Assembly (NCBI RefSeq): GCF_001653235.2
Contig: NC_035792.1
Coordinates: 5,022,001-5,086,000, forward strand
Source of the DNA: Pochonia chlamydosporia 170
Taxonomy: Eukaryota; Ascomycota; Sordariomycetes; Hypocreales; Clavicipitaceae
Length of the DNA stretch: 64,000 nucleotides
Direction of reading: 5' to 3'
The notes under the pieces were generated by a model. The model did no database searches, was not told the DNA's origin, and saw nothing but the letters and a program-made list of their open reading frames with translations. Both the position numbers and the translations under genes were made by a program. This document shows, piece by piece, positions 22,915 through 34,724 of this stretch (positions are counted from its first letter, which is position 1; each line of letters opens with the position of its first letter).

Positions 22915-24018
22915 GTGGTTCCGCACTACGGACGACAGCTAACAAACCGCAAATTTGGAGGCGTAGACACATTATGGTGCTCTGGAACATTTACCAGATT
23001 GCAGAAGCCTGGAAATATGTCCACCCATACCCTTACGTCGAACTTCTTGTCCGAAGCGCTGAACATGGTCCACAGCAAATTTGTTCTCGAGGTGGTATTG
23101 GTATGCATAAACTGCGTTGTATTTAAGCTGCATTCCATACCGGAACCCAATTCCTGACTTCGGGTAGTCCACCTTGTCCTCGTTTCACACAAAGAAGTCT
23201 CACTTGTCGGCATATGCTAATACTCCTAATCATATATGTTAGTCTCCAAGACACTCTATGTAACATGTCTTCTTTCCTAAAACGTTTCCTCCCAACTGAC
23301 GAAGCCGCCAAACCCAGAGGGGTAGACACCACCTCCCATCTTTCAGAAACAAAAGATAGGTAACTTTGAGTGTCTGGTAGACTGTCTAACATTATAGTAA
23401 TGTCACTAGTATCACGGGCTTAGAAAACTTAGAGACAGCGAGAATTCGAAGCCTCCTTCCCTTTGGAGAGAGAATACACTCTTAGCTGCTTCCTCAAAAT
23501 AGCTCTGCCGTTTACATTTGGTAGTAAGTAGAGCGAAAGAGAACAGTACAGTAGCAACGCAGAACAACTGAGAGTTGTTTGCCCATTCCTTTTCCATAAG
23601 CAACCCATTTCTCGCGGGTCATGTTTTTAAAAATGGCGTCGAAATGCTCCAGAAGATCTTCGTGGCCAGCCAGATATTTCCTCGCATCTGCAAACCCAGC
23701 GTCTATCGGGTGCAAACTTCTGATCAAATATCTTCTGAATACTCGCGTTTAATTTTGCATTTGTCTCTTCACCGAGTTGATCCTTATGGAGGTACTACAG
23801 CATTAGTGATTTGTTTCATTGAGAAGTTTTGCTAGCAGGTTGCGTAAGGGCTTCACCTTGATATCAAAGGCCAAGTTCGTACTAGGAACCCACCACCCAG
23901 AGCTTAGCTGAAGGTCGGCTTTGGGATATTTCTTTTGCATTTCTACCATATGCTCTGTCTGCGATTTAAGCGCCTCCTCTCGCGTTTTGGTGTTAGTAGC
24001 TCCGCAGCGTTCGCTCAT
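22915..24018 (-). pseudogene. Probable decayed gene of unknown family
   Basis: Several protein-like minus-strand pieces lie in series: a start region MSERCGATNTKTREEALK (24018 downward), a middle with HEDLLEHFDAIFKNMTREKW (about 23590-23670), and a last one with GIGFRYGMQLKYNAVYAY (about 23090-23150). A donor GTGAAG after NLAFDIK and a CTAAT..TGTAG acceptor would extend the first piece, but the frame then clashes with the second. I cannot build an intact model. It is either a multi-intron gene that I failed to splice or a relic. No family is recognised. Confidence 0.3.
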
Positions 24019-25598
24019 ACTGTCAAAGTTACAGAAGACTAGCTGTAAGAGTAGGCGTTTTTGGAATCACAAATTGACCACCTCGATCGCGGGGAAGGGC
24101 TGGATACGTAATGTACCTCGGAAGACCATCTGAAGACTTGCAGAAATAGACTGTTTTAAATACAAACTACGTTACATGCATATTTACAGTAATAATCTTG
24201 TAGAAAAACTAAATACCGGTTTAATCCGTATAATTGTTGGTACGTAAAAGTAACTTGCAGACCTAACTGCATATTCCTGCATATAACTACATTAATGTCT
24301 GCACCGCATTTTATGAATATCGTACGAGTTGCGAGACTAGTGGCAACTATTTTCCAACCAACTACGCACATAAGTACCAAACTTCTTCAATACAAGACCA
24401 CATTAAGTATTAGATATCACATGCATCACTACGTTTTGGACAGCTCTAGAGCGAACTCGGTATCCTTGCACTAACCCGTTCCTAGATTGACATGTAGACC
24501 GGGACATGGAATCTTTAACCGAGTAACAAGGGAGTCGAAGAGATCGACGGGCTGCCACCCAAGCCTTTAGGCATTGAATTGTCTTTTTAATTTCCTGTTC
24601 ACATTTACCGGTTCTAATGTAACGCTGCTAAGGGTACTCCGTGCAAGTTTATGCCGTCGGATAGATAAACATTTAAGCTATATCATCTCGCAGATGCAAC
24701 CCATGCTGGTTAGGTTAATATTTCTCATGCTATAGCCAACCCGTATTAATTGTGGCATGTTTTCCATTAAGAGCAACGAGTTATTGGTGGATTTAGTTAT
24801 TCCGGTGCTACGTATCAAACATCCAGAACGTGTAGATCATCTCTCATCGTGGCCGCTGACAGGCGAAACAGGCGACGGGAACAGGAATTATTGCTAGAGA
24901 TTACAAGGGGGCTGCAATTTCAGGTCGCCTTTGTGCGGCGTCGGAGCAGTAAATATCCCCCTTCTGACAAGAGACTAAGTGTTTTGCGTTGAAAGTAACA
25001 GTTTTTCAACTAAGATAAATAGCAAGATTAATAAGCTTGTTTTATGGTAGTGGTAGACATGTACAGAGGGTCACTTCGATACAAGATGCTACTATGATTC
25101 CTCAGAGCACAACATAACAGTTATCTACTTGGGTAGTTCTATTAACATTGAATAATATTATAGACTATACGATCTGCTATTTTCTGGCACTGTTTCGGTC
25201 TATGTCTACGTCTCGTATTACAGTGTCTTGTTATTGCAATTGTAAGGAAGGGAACTCTATCTTAACTTACATTAGAGGCAGTACGCCTAGCATCTAGCTA
25301 GCAAGGCCAGGGCCATAAAGGGCGTTCTTAGGTCTTTACAGGGCACTTTAAAAGCATATCGTTTAGTGCCTACATGCCTTTAGACGTCTCAAACACATAT
25401 GCGACTCAGAAAAAGTATAAAAAGAGAAGTATTCTCTGAGACTATTATCTCAGGTGGTAACAGAGAAGGGATATAGAAGAATAAGATGCAGTGTAGATAT
25501 ACGCTAGTAATAGTATACATTAAGGAGAAAAAATAGTTTACTAGCAGTATGTAGCTTCTTTCTCAGTATAGTTTGCTAACGTAGTGCGGAGACCTGCC
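24019..25598. other. AT-rich intergenic stretch
   Basis: A 1.6-kb region rich in TpA with no long open frame. It lacks the dense CTATAG-type degeneration seen at 49-57 kb, so I do not call it a RIP block. No terminal repeats were noticed. Confidence 0.4.
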
Positions 25599-26924
25599 TC
25601 ACGACTGATGAGTTGTAACTCGAAGCAGCTGTGATGCATGGGGAGCCAAGCGCGCAGAGTAACTGCGTGACTGCCGGCCAAGATCCGTTCGGGTCCACAG
25701 GTTGCGGGCCGTGACCGGACCGGAGATCCCCATTTGGCTCCAGGTTGCTTTGACTGTGGCTGGGGTGTCAGCAAGATTAAACAAGGCGACAATGTAGCTG
25801 CCGTCGTGGTTGTTGGCGAACCACACTTGTTGCTTTGTAGCCTGAGAGACTGGAAGCGCAGGGTGGCCAGATTGGTCGACGGCGATAACCTCCGGGTTCG
25901 TGAGGAGAGTAAGATCAAATGCGTCAAGCTTGGTCAAGTCAGTGCCCAATAGCAGCGGTGCAGACTCAATAGACCATAAGGTGAGCATAGTTTGCCGCTC
26001 GTCCGGAGTAAGGCCGTTAGCAGGGCCATTGCCTACCATGATCGAATCCAGGTCATTCCAATGCCCTGGTCCTGCAAACGGCACCCACTTGGGCACGTCG
26101 GTGAAACGCAAGGATACGCGCACCTTGAAGTTGGTGAGGCCAGGGCAGTGCTTGTAGCATTCAATGTCTCCATCAATACGCCAGCCGTTGCTGTAACGCT
26201 GCCAAACAGACGCGTCATCAAAGCTGAGTGAGTTGGAAAGCTCCAGGTGCATAAAACGACCAGTGTTGACAATGGCTTGGTGCCAGTGTCGAATGTCATC
26301 CCGGTTATCTGCGGGAATCCTGCCGCCGCCAGGGCCGACAAAGTCCATCTTGATATAATCAACGCCCCAAGAGGCGAGGAGATCTGCCTGCGACTGTACG
26401 TAGGCAACCGCGCCTGGCTTTGTGTAATCAATAGCCACGGAGCTATCATTGATGGTGTTGCCAGGCAAAGTAATGTCGGCAATATCGCGTACGTGGTATC
26501 GGGTTCCCTTGATTATGGGGTTTTCAGCCAACGCCTTGGCTGAGATTCCAGGTACCAAGTAGATGCCAAACCTCAACCCGAGAGAATGGACGTATTCGGC
26601 CACGGAGGCGATTCCATCTGGGAACTTGTTTGCATCCCATGTCGTCCGGCCGTACTCATCAACGCCGCTAAACCACCCCGAGTCAATGTTGACGTATTCG
26701 TAGCCGTACTTCTGGAGATTGTTATGCATGGCCAAGGCTTGCGCCTTGATAGCGGTCGCGTTCACGTTTCCGCGCAGTGAACTCCAACTACTCCAACCCA
26801 TAGGTGGGTTGAGGCGCGGGCCTGGTGCTGGCGCGGCATATCCGAGGCTACTGCCGCTAAGCACTAGGCCCAGGACCGCCACAAATGTCCCAACAATTGT
26901 AAAGAGAAATGGACGTTGTGTCAT
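25599..26924 (-). CDS. Secreted GH27 alpha-galactosidase, bacterial-like subtype
   Basis: A 441-residue exo-enzyme that releases terminal alpha-galactose, for example from raffinose-family oligosaccharides or galactomannan. Residues 1-30 are a signal peptide or anchor. The GH27 barrel begins at PPMGWSSWSSL (40-50). YIKMDF gives the nucleophile Asp194, and WRIDGDI gives the acid/base Asp253. A beta-sandwich C-terminus (about 350-438) completes the usual length. The gene is intronless. Its sequence style (YVNIDSGWF rather than the fungal YVNLDDCW, plus PGISAKALAENPIIKGT and DYTKPGAVAYV) resembles actinobacterial and other bacterial enzymes. Horizontal acquisition is my inference. It lies beside a GH3 glucosidase and between two sugar permeases. 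Confidence 0.92.
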   Translation of the reverse strand: MTQRPFLFTIVGTFVAVLGLVLSGSSLGYAAPAPGPRLNPPMGWSSWSSLRGNVNATAIKAQALAMHNNLQKYGYEYVNIDSGWFSGVDEYGRTTWDANKFPDGIASVAEYVHSLGLRFGIYLVPGISAKALAENPIIKGTRYHVRDIADITLPGNTINDSSVAIDYTKPGAVAYVQSQADLLASWGVDYIKMDFVGPGGGRIPADNRDDIRHWHQAIVNTGRFMHLELSNSLSFDDASVWQRYSNGWRIDGDIECYKHCPGLTNFKVRVSLRFTDVPKWVPFAGPGHWNDLDSIMVGNGPANGLTPDERQTMLTLWSIESAPLLLGTDLTKLDAFDLTLLTNPEVIAVDQSGHPALPVSQATKQQVWFANNHDGSYIVALFNLADTPATVKATWSQMGISGPVTARNLWTRTDLGRQSRSYSARLAPHASQLLRVTTHQS

Positions 26925-27625
26925 ATTTGCTTGCCGTGCTCAGATTAGTGTTGGTGTAGTTAGCTGAAATGCCTGCCTCCGTACAAAGGCGGTAGGGAGA
27001 GAGTGGTCGTTAAATATGTTCTCAAACGAAAAGCTGTAACAAGGACTGGCCAACTGAGAATCCATGTGAGCAGCACACTGGTATGAGTACAATCACAGTC
27101 CACATTCCCTACGACTTTCCTACAAGAGTTCCTGTAGGTGGATAAATTCAGGGCTGAACCTGGAAATACAACCCCGCTTTATGACAAGATTGAATAAGCT
27201 TTCTAACCGTCGGTTGTTTTTTAACGTACCAACCCGAAAAAAACGGTATGCATTGTTGAGAAACACGTTGTGTTCTTTACAAGGGATATGTATACTACGA
27301 GAAGAAGGACTAGAGTGAGAGTAAGACTAATTTTATGAAAGTCTATTGCACTTTTAGTCTCAAAGCATACTGGTAGAGAAGCCTGCATAAATTGAAAAAA
27401 AGAAAATACATTAAGAAATACTAGGGGATACTAGCATTTTGGTAGATAAGATGCAAAATTTCAAATGAGGCCTTATAAACAACATGAACCAACTTTCTCA
27501 GGGCGGACAGTTGGTATCTTATTTAGCTCATTCTGAGAAGCTGCCACGTTTAGCCATGTAATTGCCGAAGAGTTGCTTAAGCACAACCAAACGGCTAAAT
27601 AACTCTCACTTCTATTGAGTAACAA
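26925..27625. other. Intergenic between the GH27 and GH3 genes
   Basis: Promoter side of the alpha-galactosidase gene and 3' flank of the GH3 gene, both transcribed leftwards. AT-rich. No coding signal seen. Confidence 0.45.
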
Positions 27626-30250
27626 CTACAAACCCAGCCAAAAATACGTTTGAGGGACAACTAATCTGCCCTTAGCTAAAATGTGCTGACTTGAATCTCC
27701 AACTAAGACATTGTAGACGCCAGCCTCACTTTTCCACATAGACTCAATCTCATCCCAAAAGCTAGTAGCGTATCGGTCAATATGGATATGTACCTGTCTC
27801 TCCTCACCTGCTTCGAGAAAGACTTTTTCAAATCCGTGAAGCTCCTTTGCCGGCCGACTTGTCTGGGAATTTGGGGCAGAGATGTACAGTTGCAAAACTT
27901 GGGCGCTTGCAATCTTGCTCGTATTTTTTATCGTCACGATCGCCGTACTAGAGTGACCTGGCTGTAGTGTCTCTGGCACCGTCTCAACCATTGGACTTTG
28001 CAACTCAAAGGTGGCATATGACAAACCGTGTCTAACCACGACCAGGTTAGCAAAGCATACAAGTCGTAGCCTGCAAAGAACTTACCCAAAGGGGAACAAG
28101 ACTTCCCTCTCTGTTCTGTCGTAAAATTTGTAGCCAACAAAGATATCTTCGCCATACAAAACGCGGCCACCAACACTAGCATAGTTTAAATACGCCGGGT
28201 TATGCTTTACGTCTGTTGGCCACGAAAGTGGTAGCCTTCCAGCTGGACTAACGAATCCAAAGAGCACATCGAACATTCCATGTCCAGTTTCATTGCCTCC
28301 ATACCATGCTTGCACAATGGCGCTAGCTTTCTTTGCCCACGGCATAGTAACTGGGCACCCCGACTGATTTACGACAACCACGTTTGCTGTGGCATTGAGG
28401 ACTTGTGTGATCATGTCATCGACGCCGGGGGGCAAATCCATATGCGGACGATCAAAGCCTTCGGACTCCCACTCACCGTTCAATCCAGTGCAAATAATGG
28501 CATAGTCGGCCTCTGTTGCGGCCTTAACGGCACGCTCAACCATGTCATGAGGACTCATCTTGAGACAAGCCCCTAGGTGAACCGCACCACCACCAAAATT
28601 GACCACGCCAGTTGTCTCCATGGCCGTGGTGTTGGCAGATCCAAACTCGACTCGCAGTTTATACGTTTGGCCACTCACCAAGTCTGCAATTGAGATCTTC
28701 TCTGTGCTTCCTTTGCCGAAAAAGGCCGTTCCACGGGACTGTTGGGTGGTATTGTCAATTAGCAACTCGCCGTCAAGGTACAAGCTTGCGGTGCCAAAGA
28801 CAGTTAGCCCAAATTCCCAAGTACCAGTTGCGTTGGGAATGAAGTCGCCTATTAGCGTCCCCCAAAACATGGCTTTGTTTAATGTAGGGATTCCATTATA
28901 ATCCATGAGCTGAAATGACGTGGATGAAACCGCCTCCGTGCCAAGGAGCTTCCTGTTTAGTACGGCGACGGGGTCATTGTAGAAATTAATTGCCGCATCC
29001 TGCAGCATTCCTTCAATAACTGGGAGCATCTGATGAGTGTATGCGCCAACCTCATGCGTGATAGACACATGAGGCATGGCTTCAGCAATGGCATCGTACA
29101 AGGAGACAGAATAGTATGGCAACAGAGACGCACTCCCTCCTCCTGAAATGGCTGGCAACCGGGCGTGGGAGCCGATAAGAGCAATCTTTCTTACAGTTTG
29201 GGGAAGTGGTAGAAGAGACTTGTCATTCTTGAGAAGAACAATGCTATTTCCACAAATCCGGCGATTCAACGCACGATCCTCCGGGAAATCTCTGCCCCTT
29301 TCAACATCCGACACTTGCAGCCCGGCAGCTCTGCGGACGAATTTGAGAACAGTGCGAGCACGTTCGTCGATTGTAGACTGTTTGAGCAGCCGAGCTTGCA
29401 GAGCGGACTCGATGTATTTTCCTCGATATCTCGAAACACCAGGCATCTCAAGATCAAGTCCAGCTTTCAAAGCATCAATGGTTGTATACGTCCCATACCA
29501 GTCACTCATAACGAGCGGATCCCACTTCCATTCTTTTCGCACGATGTCATGCAACATCTCTCTGCTATCAGCAACATGGCAGCCATTAATTTTATTGTAG
29601 GACGTCATCAAGGCGCCGGGACTGGCATCTCTGGCTACAATTTGAAACGGTCGAAGGTATACCTCCCGCAGAGCCCGTGGCGTGATTAGACAATCAACCG
29701 CCCGTCTCTCGTGTTCCTGATCGTTACCGACGAAATGCTTTACAGCAGAAATGACGCCAGTGCTCTCGCACCCAAGAATCATAGAGGTGGCGAGTATTCC
29801 AGAAAGGTGAGGGTCTTCGGAGAAGGATTCAAAACCCCGACCACCCAGTGGCGAACGAGGTATGTTCATAGTAGGACCCAACCAGCAGTGAGCGCCTTTG
29901 GCGATGCACTCATCGCCCAGTAATTGTCCCGCCTTTTTCAGTAGTGCCCTGTCCCACGTAGCTGCTAAAGCCGTCCCGCATGGTAGGCAAGCCGCAGGCA
30001 CTCCCGCAAAGAACTTTGTTCCACGGATGCCATTTGGGCCGTCCGTCATGCGGATAGATGGCACCTTGTGCTGAGGAATGGGATAAGAATGCCAAAAATC
30101 GACACCTATCAAAATCTTAGTACTTGACGTTGGCTGATTTAGGCTCAGAAACTCACCAGACAAAAGGCCAATCTTGTCGTTTTGTGAGAGTTTAGAGAGG
30201 ACATCCTCTACATCAAACGGCATTTCTGGTTGCTGTAGCCAATCTCCCAT
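27626..30250 (-). CDS. GH3 beta-glucosidase with PA14 insert, three exons
   Basis: An 839-residue exo-glycosidase that releases beta-linked glucose. Exons 30157-30250, 28086-30105 and 27626-28031 (introns of 51 and 54 nt) keep one frame and rejoin at the hallmark FPFGHGLSYATF. The N-terminal barrel has MTDGPNGIRG (51-60), VKHFVGNDQEHERR (153-166) and the nucleophile Asp233 in VMSDWYG. The second domain includes NSIVLLKND. A PA14 domain is inserted at about 390-540 (FWGTLIGDFIPNATGTWEFGL...). NGEWESEGFDRPHMDLPP contains the acid/base Glu region, and a fibronectin-III-like domain closes the protein. No signal peptide is present, so it is probably intracellular, unlike the secreted GH27 next door. 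The first intron lies in frame and could be mistaken for coding sequence. Confidence 0.93.
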
Positions 30251-30820
30251 GATGAGTTCGTCACGGAGGTATGCTTGTTCAAGGGTGAGATTGGCAAAAT
30301 TGTAAGCCAGGAGGGCATGCGAAGGAGATCAGATAGGAAAATTGCAAACACCATTAAACTCCTAGAAATACTGGCTACCTTTGGCCGTGGATTTATGGAC
30401 GACGTAATCTGCAAGGCTCAACTATTAGAAATTTCGAGTGTCACCTGCATCAATTTAGCCGTCAACTTAATGCTCCGAAGCGTTAGCTGTGTTGATGGCT
30501 TGGCATGGGCATGAGACATCAACCATAACGAATTGCCCGGGGAGTCTCCCCGAGAGGAACCTCAGGCTTAGTTTGTGGGGAACCATGCAGCAATAGCGCG
30601 ACGAAGCCATTAGCGCAACTTAGTTTGAGCTTGTTTTGTCTTGTTAGAACCATGATTGGTCAACAAATTACCCGTAACTGGATAATTTGGCAGTGGTTGG
30701 CGATTGGCTCACTTGTTTCTGGTAGAACTTCAAAATGGACAAGAAGGGTGGGTTCCCTCGAACTTTCTCGTCACTCCATATCGTCAAGAAAAGATTTTTT
30801 TCATCCTTTTACCACAAGTC
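30251..30820. other. Divergent promoter between the GH3 and MFS porter genes
   Basis: The GH3 gene (ATG at 30250, minus) and the MFS porter gene (ATG at 30821, plus) start away from each other across 570 bp. This suggests shared control by sugar status. No operator can be assigned by eye. Confidence 0.5.
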
Positions 30821-32652
30821 ATGAAGTTCCTCAAGCCAACTACAAAGGAAACTGGTGCCTCCGAGCCCATTGTTACACTCATTGCAAATGAGGACAAGGT
30901 AGCATGGTACCAGAAACCAAACCTAAGATATTTGTATCTTATCCTTTTCCCAGCATGTATGGGTATCGAGCTCACTTCTGGCTTTGATTCCCAAATGATC
31001 AATGCTCTTCAGATCGTTCCCTCATGGGTAACTTGTAAGATATTTCCTACTCTGCCCAGCACGGTGGCGCCGTTACTAACTGGCATGGAGATTTCCACAA
31101 TCCGCAAGGCTCGCTCAAGGGCATCATCGCAGCCGCGTACTCTCTTGGAGCCATCATGTCTCTCCCGTTCATTCCGATCGTGAATGATAGGCTTGGAAGA
31201 CGTTGGTCCATCATGGGCGGCTCCGTTATTATGATTATCGGTGCCTTAGTCCAAGGCTTCTCTCAGCACGGTCAGTTCCAGAAACAGTACATGAACAACC
31301 AGTAGCCTAATAATTGTTCTAGTCGCAATGTATATCGTGGCTCGTATCATTCTCGGATTTGGCATCCCTACATGCATTGTGTCAGGCTCGTCACTGATTG
31401 GTGAACTTGGACACCCAAAAGAGCGTGCCATCCTCACTTCACTCTTCAACGTGGCATATTTCATCGGCCAAATTCTTGCAGCGGGAATCACCTTTGGCAC
31501 AAATAGCATACCAAGTGACTGGGGGTGGCGTATCCCATCTCTGTTGCAAATGGTGCCGTCGATTCTTCAGATTGGCTTTGTCTTCCTGCTGCCTGAAAGC
31601 CCTCGATGGCTTGTGACCAAAGGGCGAAGCGCCGAAGCCAAGGACATACTAGTAAAATATCACGCCGAGGGCGATGAAAACTCCGAGTTTGTTCATGCCG
31701 AAATGGCACAGATTGAGGCAACTATTGAGCTCGAGAAAGAATCATCAAAGAAAAGCTGGCTGTCTCTTGTTCAGACCGCAGGCATGCGGCGGCGGACATT
31801 AATTTCGACGTTTCTTGGATTATTTACACAGTGGTCTGGCAACACTCTCATCTCCTATTACCTAGGAGACCTCCTTGCTATGGTTGGGCAAACAGATTCC
31901 GTCTTTAAACAAAAAATCAATGTCGCCATAGCCTGCTGGTCACTGGTCTGCGGTGTTACCGTCTCTTTGCTCGTTAACCGCTTTAATCGTCGGACCATGT
32001 ACCTCACCTGCACGATTAGCCTGCTCGTAGTCTACATTTGCTGGACTGTGACGATGCAACAAAGCATTGCGGCAAAGAATGCTGGGTATACAAATACTGC
32101 CGCTGGCGCTGCGACCATATTCTTCATCTTTGCCTATTCACCTTGCTACAACATAGGATACAATGCGCTCACTTACACGTATCTTGTCGAACTTTGGCCC
32201 TATGCTGAACGATCCCGCGGAATCTCTCTCTTTCAGCTCTTTGGCCGCTTGGCCGGATTCTTTACCACATTTGTCAACCCAATCGGTTTGCAGAACATTA
32301 GCTGGAAGTGGCTTATCACCTACTGCTGCTGGCTGGCCTTTGAAATCTGTTTCATCTGGTTCTTATTCCCTGAGACAATGGGTCGAACACTGGAAGAGTT
32401 GACATTCCGTAAGTTTTATCGCGCCGTATGGAAGACAGTTTGCGCCTCTCAAGCATTTTGGTTGAAACTGACTGATTCTATTTTTATACAGTGTTTGAAG
32501 ACAAAACTTTGGCGGATCGAGCCGTTATGGCCGTTGAGAAAGCCGTCCACCACGAAGACAACCAAGTTGCCCAGCACAAAGATGGCGATGTCGGCACGGT
32601 ACAGCAGTTTGAGGAAACCGCAGGCAATTCGATGCACAAAACGAAGGTCTAA
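30821..32652 (+). CDS. MFS sugar porter, lactose-permease-like, four exons
   Basis: A 546-residue plasma-membrane sugar transporter. Exons are 30821-31034, 31091-31270, 31323-32408 and 32492-32652. The first intron (GTAAGA, TACTAAC branch, GGAG acceptor) restores the family phrase W-x-TYFHNPQGSLKG, which supports it. Hallmarks include NDRLGRRWSIMGGS after TM2, ARIILGFGIP, PESPRWLVTKGR after TM6, QWSGNTLISYY in TM7, LVELWPYAERSRG, and the final FLFPETMGRTLEEL. The closest styles are fungal lactose/cellobiose permeases such as LAC12 relatives; the substrate is not certain. It is divergent from a cytosolic GH3 beta-glucosidase, which fits uptake of beta-glucosides followed by intracellular hydrolysis. 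Confidence 0.92.
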
Positions 32653-32882
32653 ATGTATCAGAGCTATTGTATCGTCCGGCTGCGACTAGCAGTAGGGTTC
32701 AGGGCGTGTGCCGCCAGTAAACAAGTTTTGTGACAATAGCCGCAACACAGAATGATACTAATATACGAATCGCTCCCGTAGCTTGTACTATATAAACTGC
32801 TGCAGACCTTGTTTTAATCCTACCATGACCGAATTGTCGCACCCATCTCTTCATACTGGGCAAATTCATGCGGCACACCAGG

Positions 32883-33505
32883 TTATACATTTAGCTTCAC
32901 TGTAACGTATGCAATTCCCTCACCATGAAGGCAACCCCTTCTAGCCACAAATATTTGATGAGCAGCAGGTCCAGCCACCACTCCATGAAGCAGCGGAATT
33001 TGCGGATCTGCGCCTAAGCTCGGAGATATAACCGCATCCCAACAGGTCGTCATTTCATGAGATCCCAGCTGCGTCTCCGTACACTGGTGGTATGGCACTG
33101 TTGTTCCAGTCTTTTTTTTGAACGTGCAGGTAGTGGCAGGACACCGGAAAGTTAGGGAAAACCTCATAGTAAGGACTTGGGGGTATCTCTTCACAATTGG
33201 GCGAGGATAGCGGCGATGTTGGCTCCTGAGGAGGAGCCGGCCAGAATGAGCCGCAATACATCAGAAGCCATCCCCACGTCGGAGGTAAATGGTGAGCTAT
33301 CAATGAACAAGTGGCACATGATTTCCCATGAGCCCCCAACCAAGGCAGAGAATTCGTGTTTGGGGCAAGGCGGTACTTGACATCCAATGGTGAAGACGTC
33401 GAGATCTTTATACAATGGCCACAGGAACCATGCCTCTTCCGAGACCGGCTTGAGAGCAAGGCCTCCCGGGTTCTGGCTGAGGCACTTCCGTCTACAGAGA
33501 TGCAA
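32883..33505 (-). pseudogene. Frameshifted alpha/beta-hydrolase-3 pseudogene
   Basis: Three minus-strand frames carry successive parts of one hydrolase. The first reads LYKDLDVFTI. A second frame has LDVKYRLAP, the family's YRLAPE motif. The first frame then resumes with KHEFSALVGGSWE and the nucleophile elbow AGSSSGANIAAILAQ, before stopping at 33191. The remainder (32883-33194) is in another frame. At least two frameshifts and a stop break it, and the HGGG oxyanion motif and a proper start are missing. It was probably an esterase/lipase-like gene of the GDxG (hormone-sensitive-lipase) family. It lies directly downstream of the sugar porter. Confidence 0.7.
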
Positions 33506-34724
33506 TATCTATCCTAGGGTTATTATGAATCTTTTGAGACCAGTGTTGAAGCCTCCAAGCATGCCATATATACAAACTACAAAAGCTATACTGGAGGCAT
33601 CAGTGCAGGAATTTGAAGGCGAGTTTAACTTGCGGGGTGATTGTAGTAGACTCAAAGCAAGTTCATTGGAAAGACTTCATTGGGTTAGATCAGACAATCT
33701 CTTCGTAAGTAAAATCGCCGTACTAATTGCCGAAGACAAACGTTTTACTGAGTCAGAGTACATAACCGCACAGCACCGTCCTGCATGTCGTCATTCCCAA
33801 AAGTCAATCTGGTTCTGCAAATTGAGGACCAAACCAAGTCAAGATGGTCAGGCACCCGGCGAGTCGTGAGACCCGCCGGAGCTAGCGCCATTGCTATTCA
33901 AAACGCTTGATAATGACTTGCCAACTCTTGGTTTATTGGTGGTGGACAATGGGCGAACGGGTGGTGTGGGGATGCGGCGTTGGAGTTTCGGCCGGTTTTG
34001 TGGGCTCTTACACAATGCCGCGGTAAAGTCTGTCAAACTTGGGAATACATGGCTTGTTCCTGAAAGCATGAGTCAAGCCAAAGCAGTGGGATGAGAATTT
34101 CAACTTATAACCCCTCATAATTTGGACATTGAGATGTCATGCTGCTGGCAGAAAATCCGACTGCGCAGTCAATGTTTGAAAGCAAAATGCGTAAAGAAAG
34201 TAACATTGAATCAAATTGCAAAACAGTCTACCTTGCCTAAGTAGATACGAATATTGAGTTGTCCTTAAGAGAGAGTGTTATCACATCAGGGAGCGTAGAC
34301 CCCGTCTAACATATTCCTGAATGAGGGACGCCTCTGATTACAAACAATGAGCCCTCTTATTGTGCCTGGCTTTAAAACCGACCAATGGACGAAAGTGTAC
34401 AGGTAGCCGGAGAGTCATTAATGTCAGTGGTGTTGTGAAATGACACATTTGGGCCTTGAAGGTGAAAATCCCTCTTTGCCACAGTATCCGCTTGTGTGTG
34501 AAGACAAAATGGAGCAATGGAAAAATTTAGTCTGTCTGTGTTTGTGCAAAGAATCTTTTACTCCTATATATATATGAAGCAAATACCCAACTCCAAAGCC
34601 CCCGACGTTTCATGTAAATGTCAGATACCTTCCTTTAACCTACAACACATTCCTTTTTTCCCTACTTTTCTGTGTACACATTATACTCTGTTCTTTCCTT
34701 TCATACACAATCATTTCTATCAAA
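33506..34724. other. Intergenic with promoter of the lysozyme-like gene
   Basis: Overlapping frames at 33387-34094 carry no motif. A TATATATATATG run at about 34564-34575 lies 150 bp upstream of the next ATG, and a long pyrimidine-rich leader (34625-34724) precedes it; both are typical of a strong promoter for a secreted product. No gene is recognised in the rest. Confidence 0.45.

Noticed and set aside
24019..25598. Possible second RIP block
   Set aside because: It is AT-rich, but no repeat ends, transposase or RT wording could be read and TpA density is clearly lower than at 49-57 kb.
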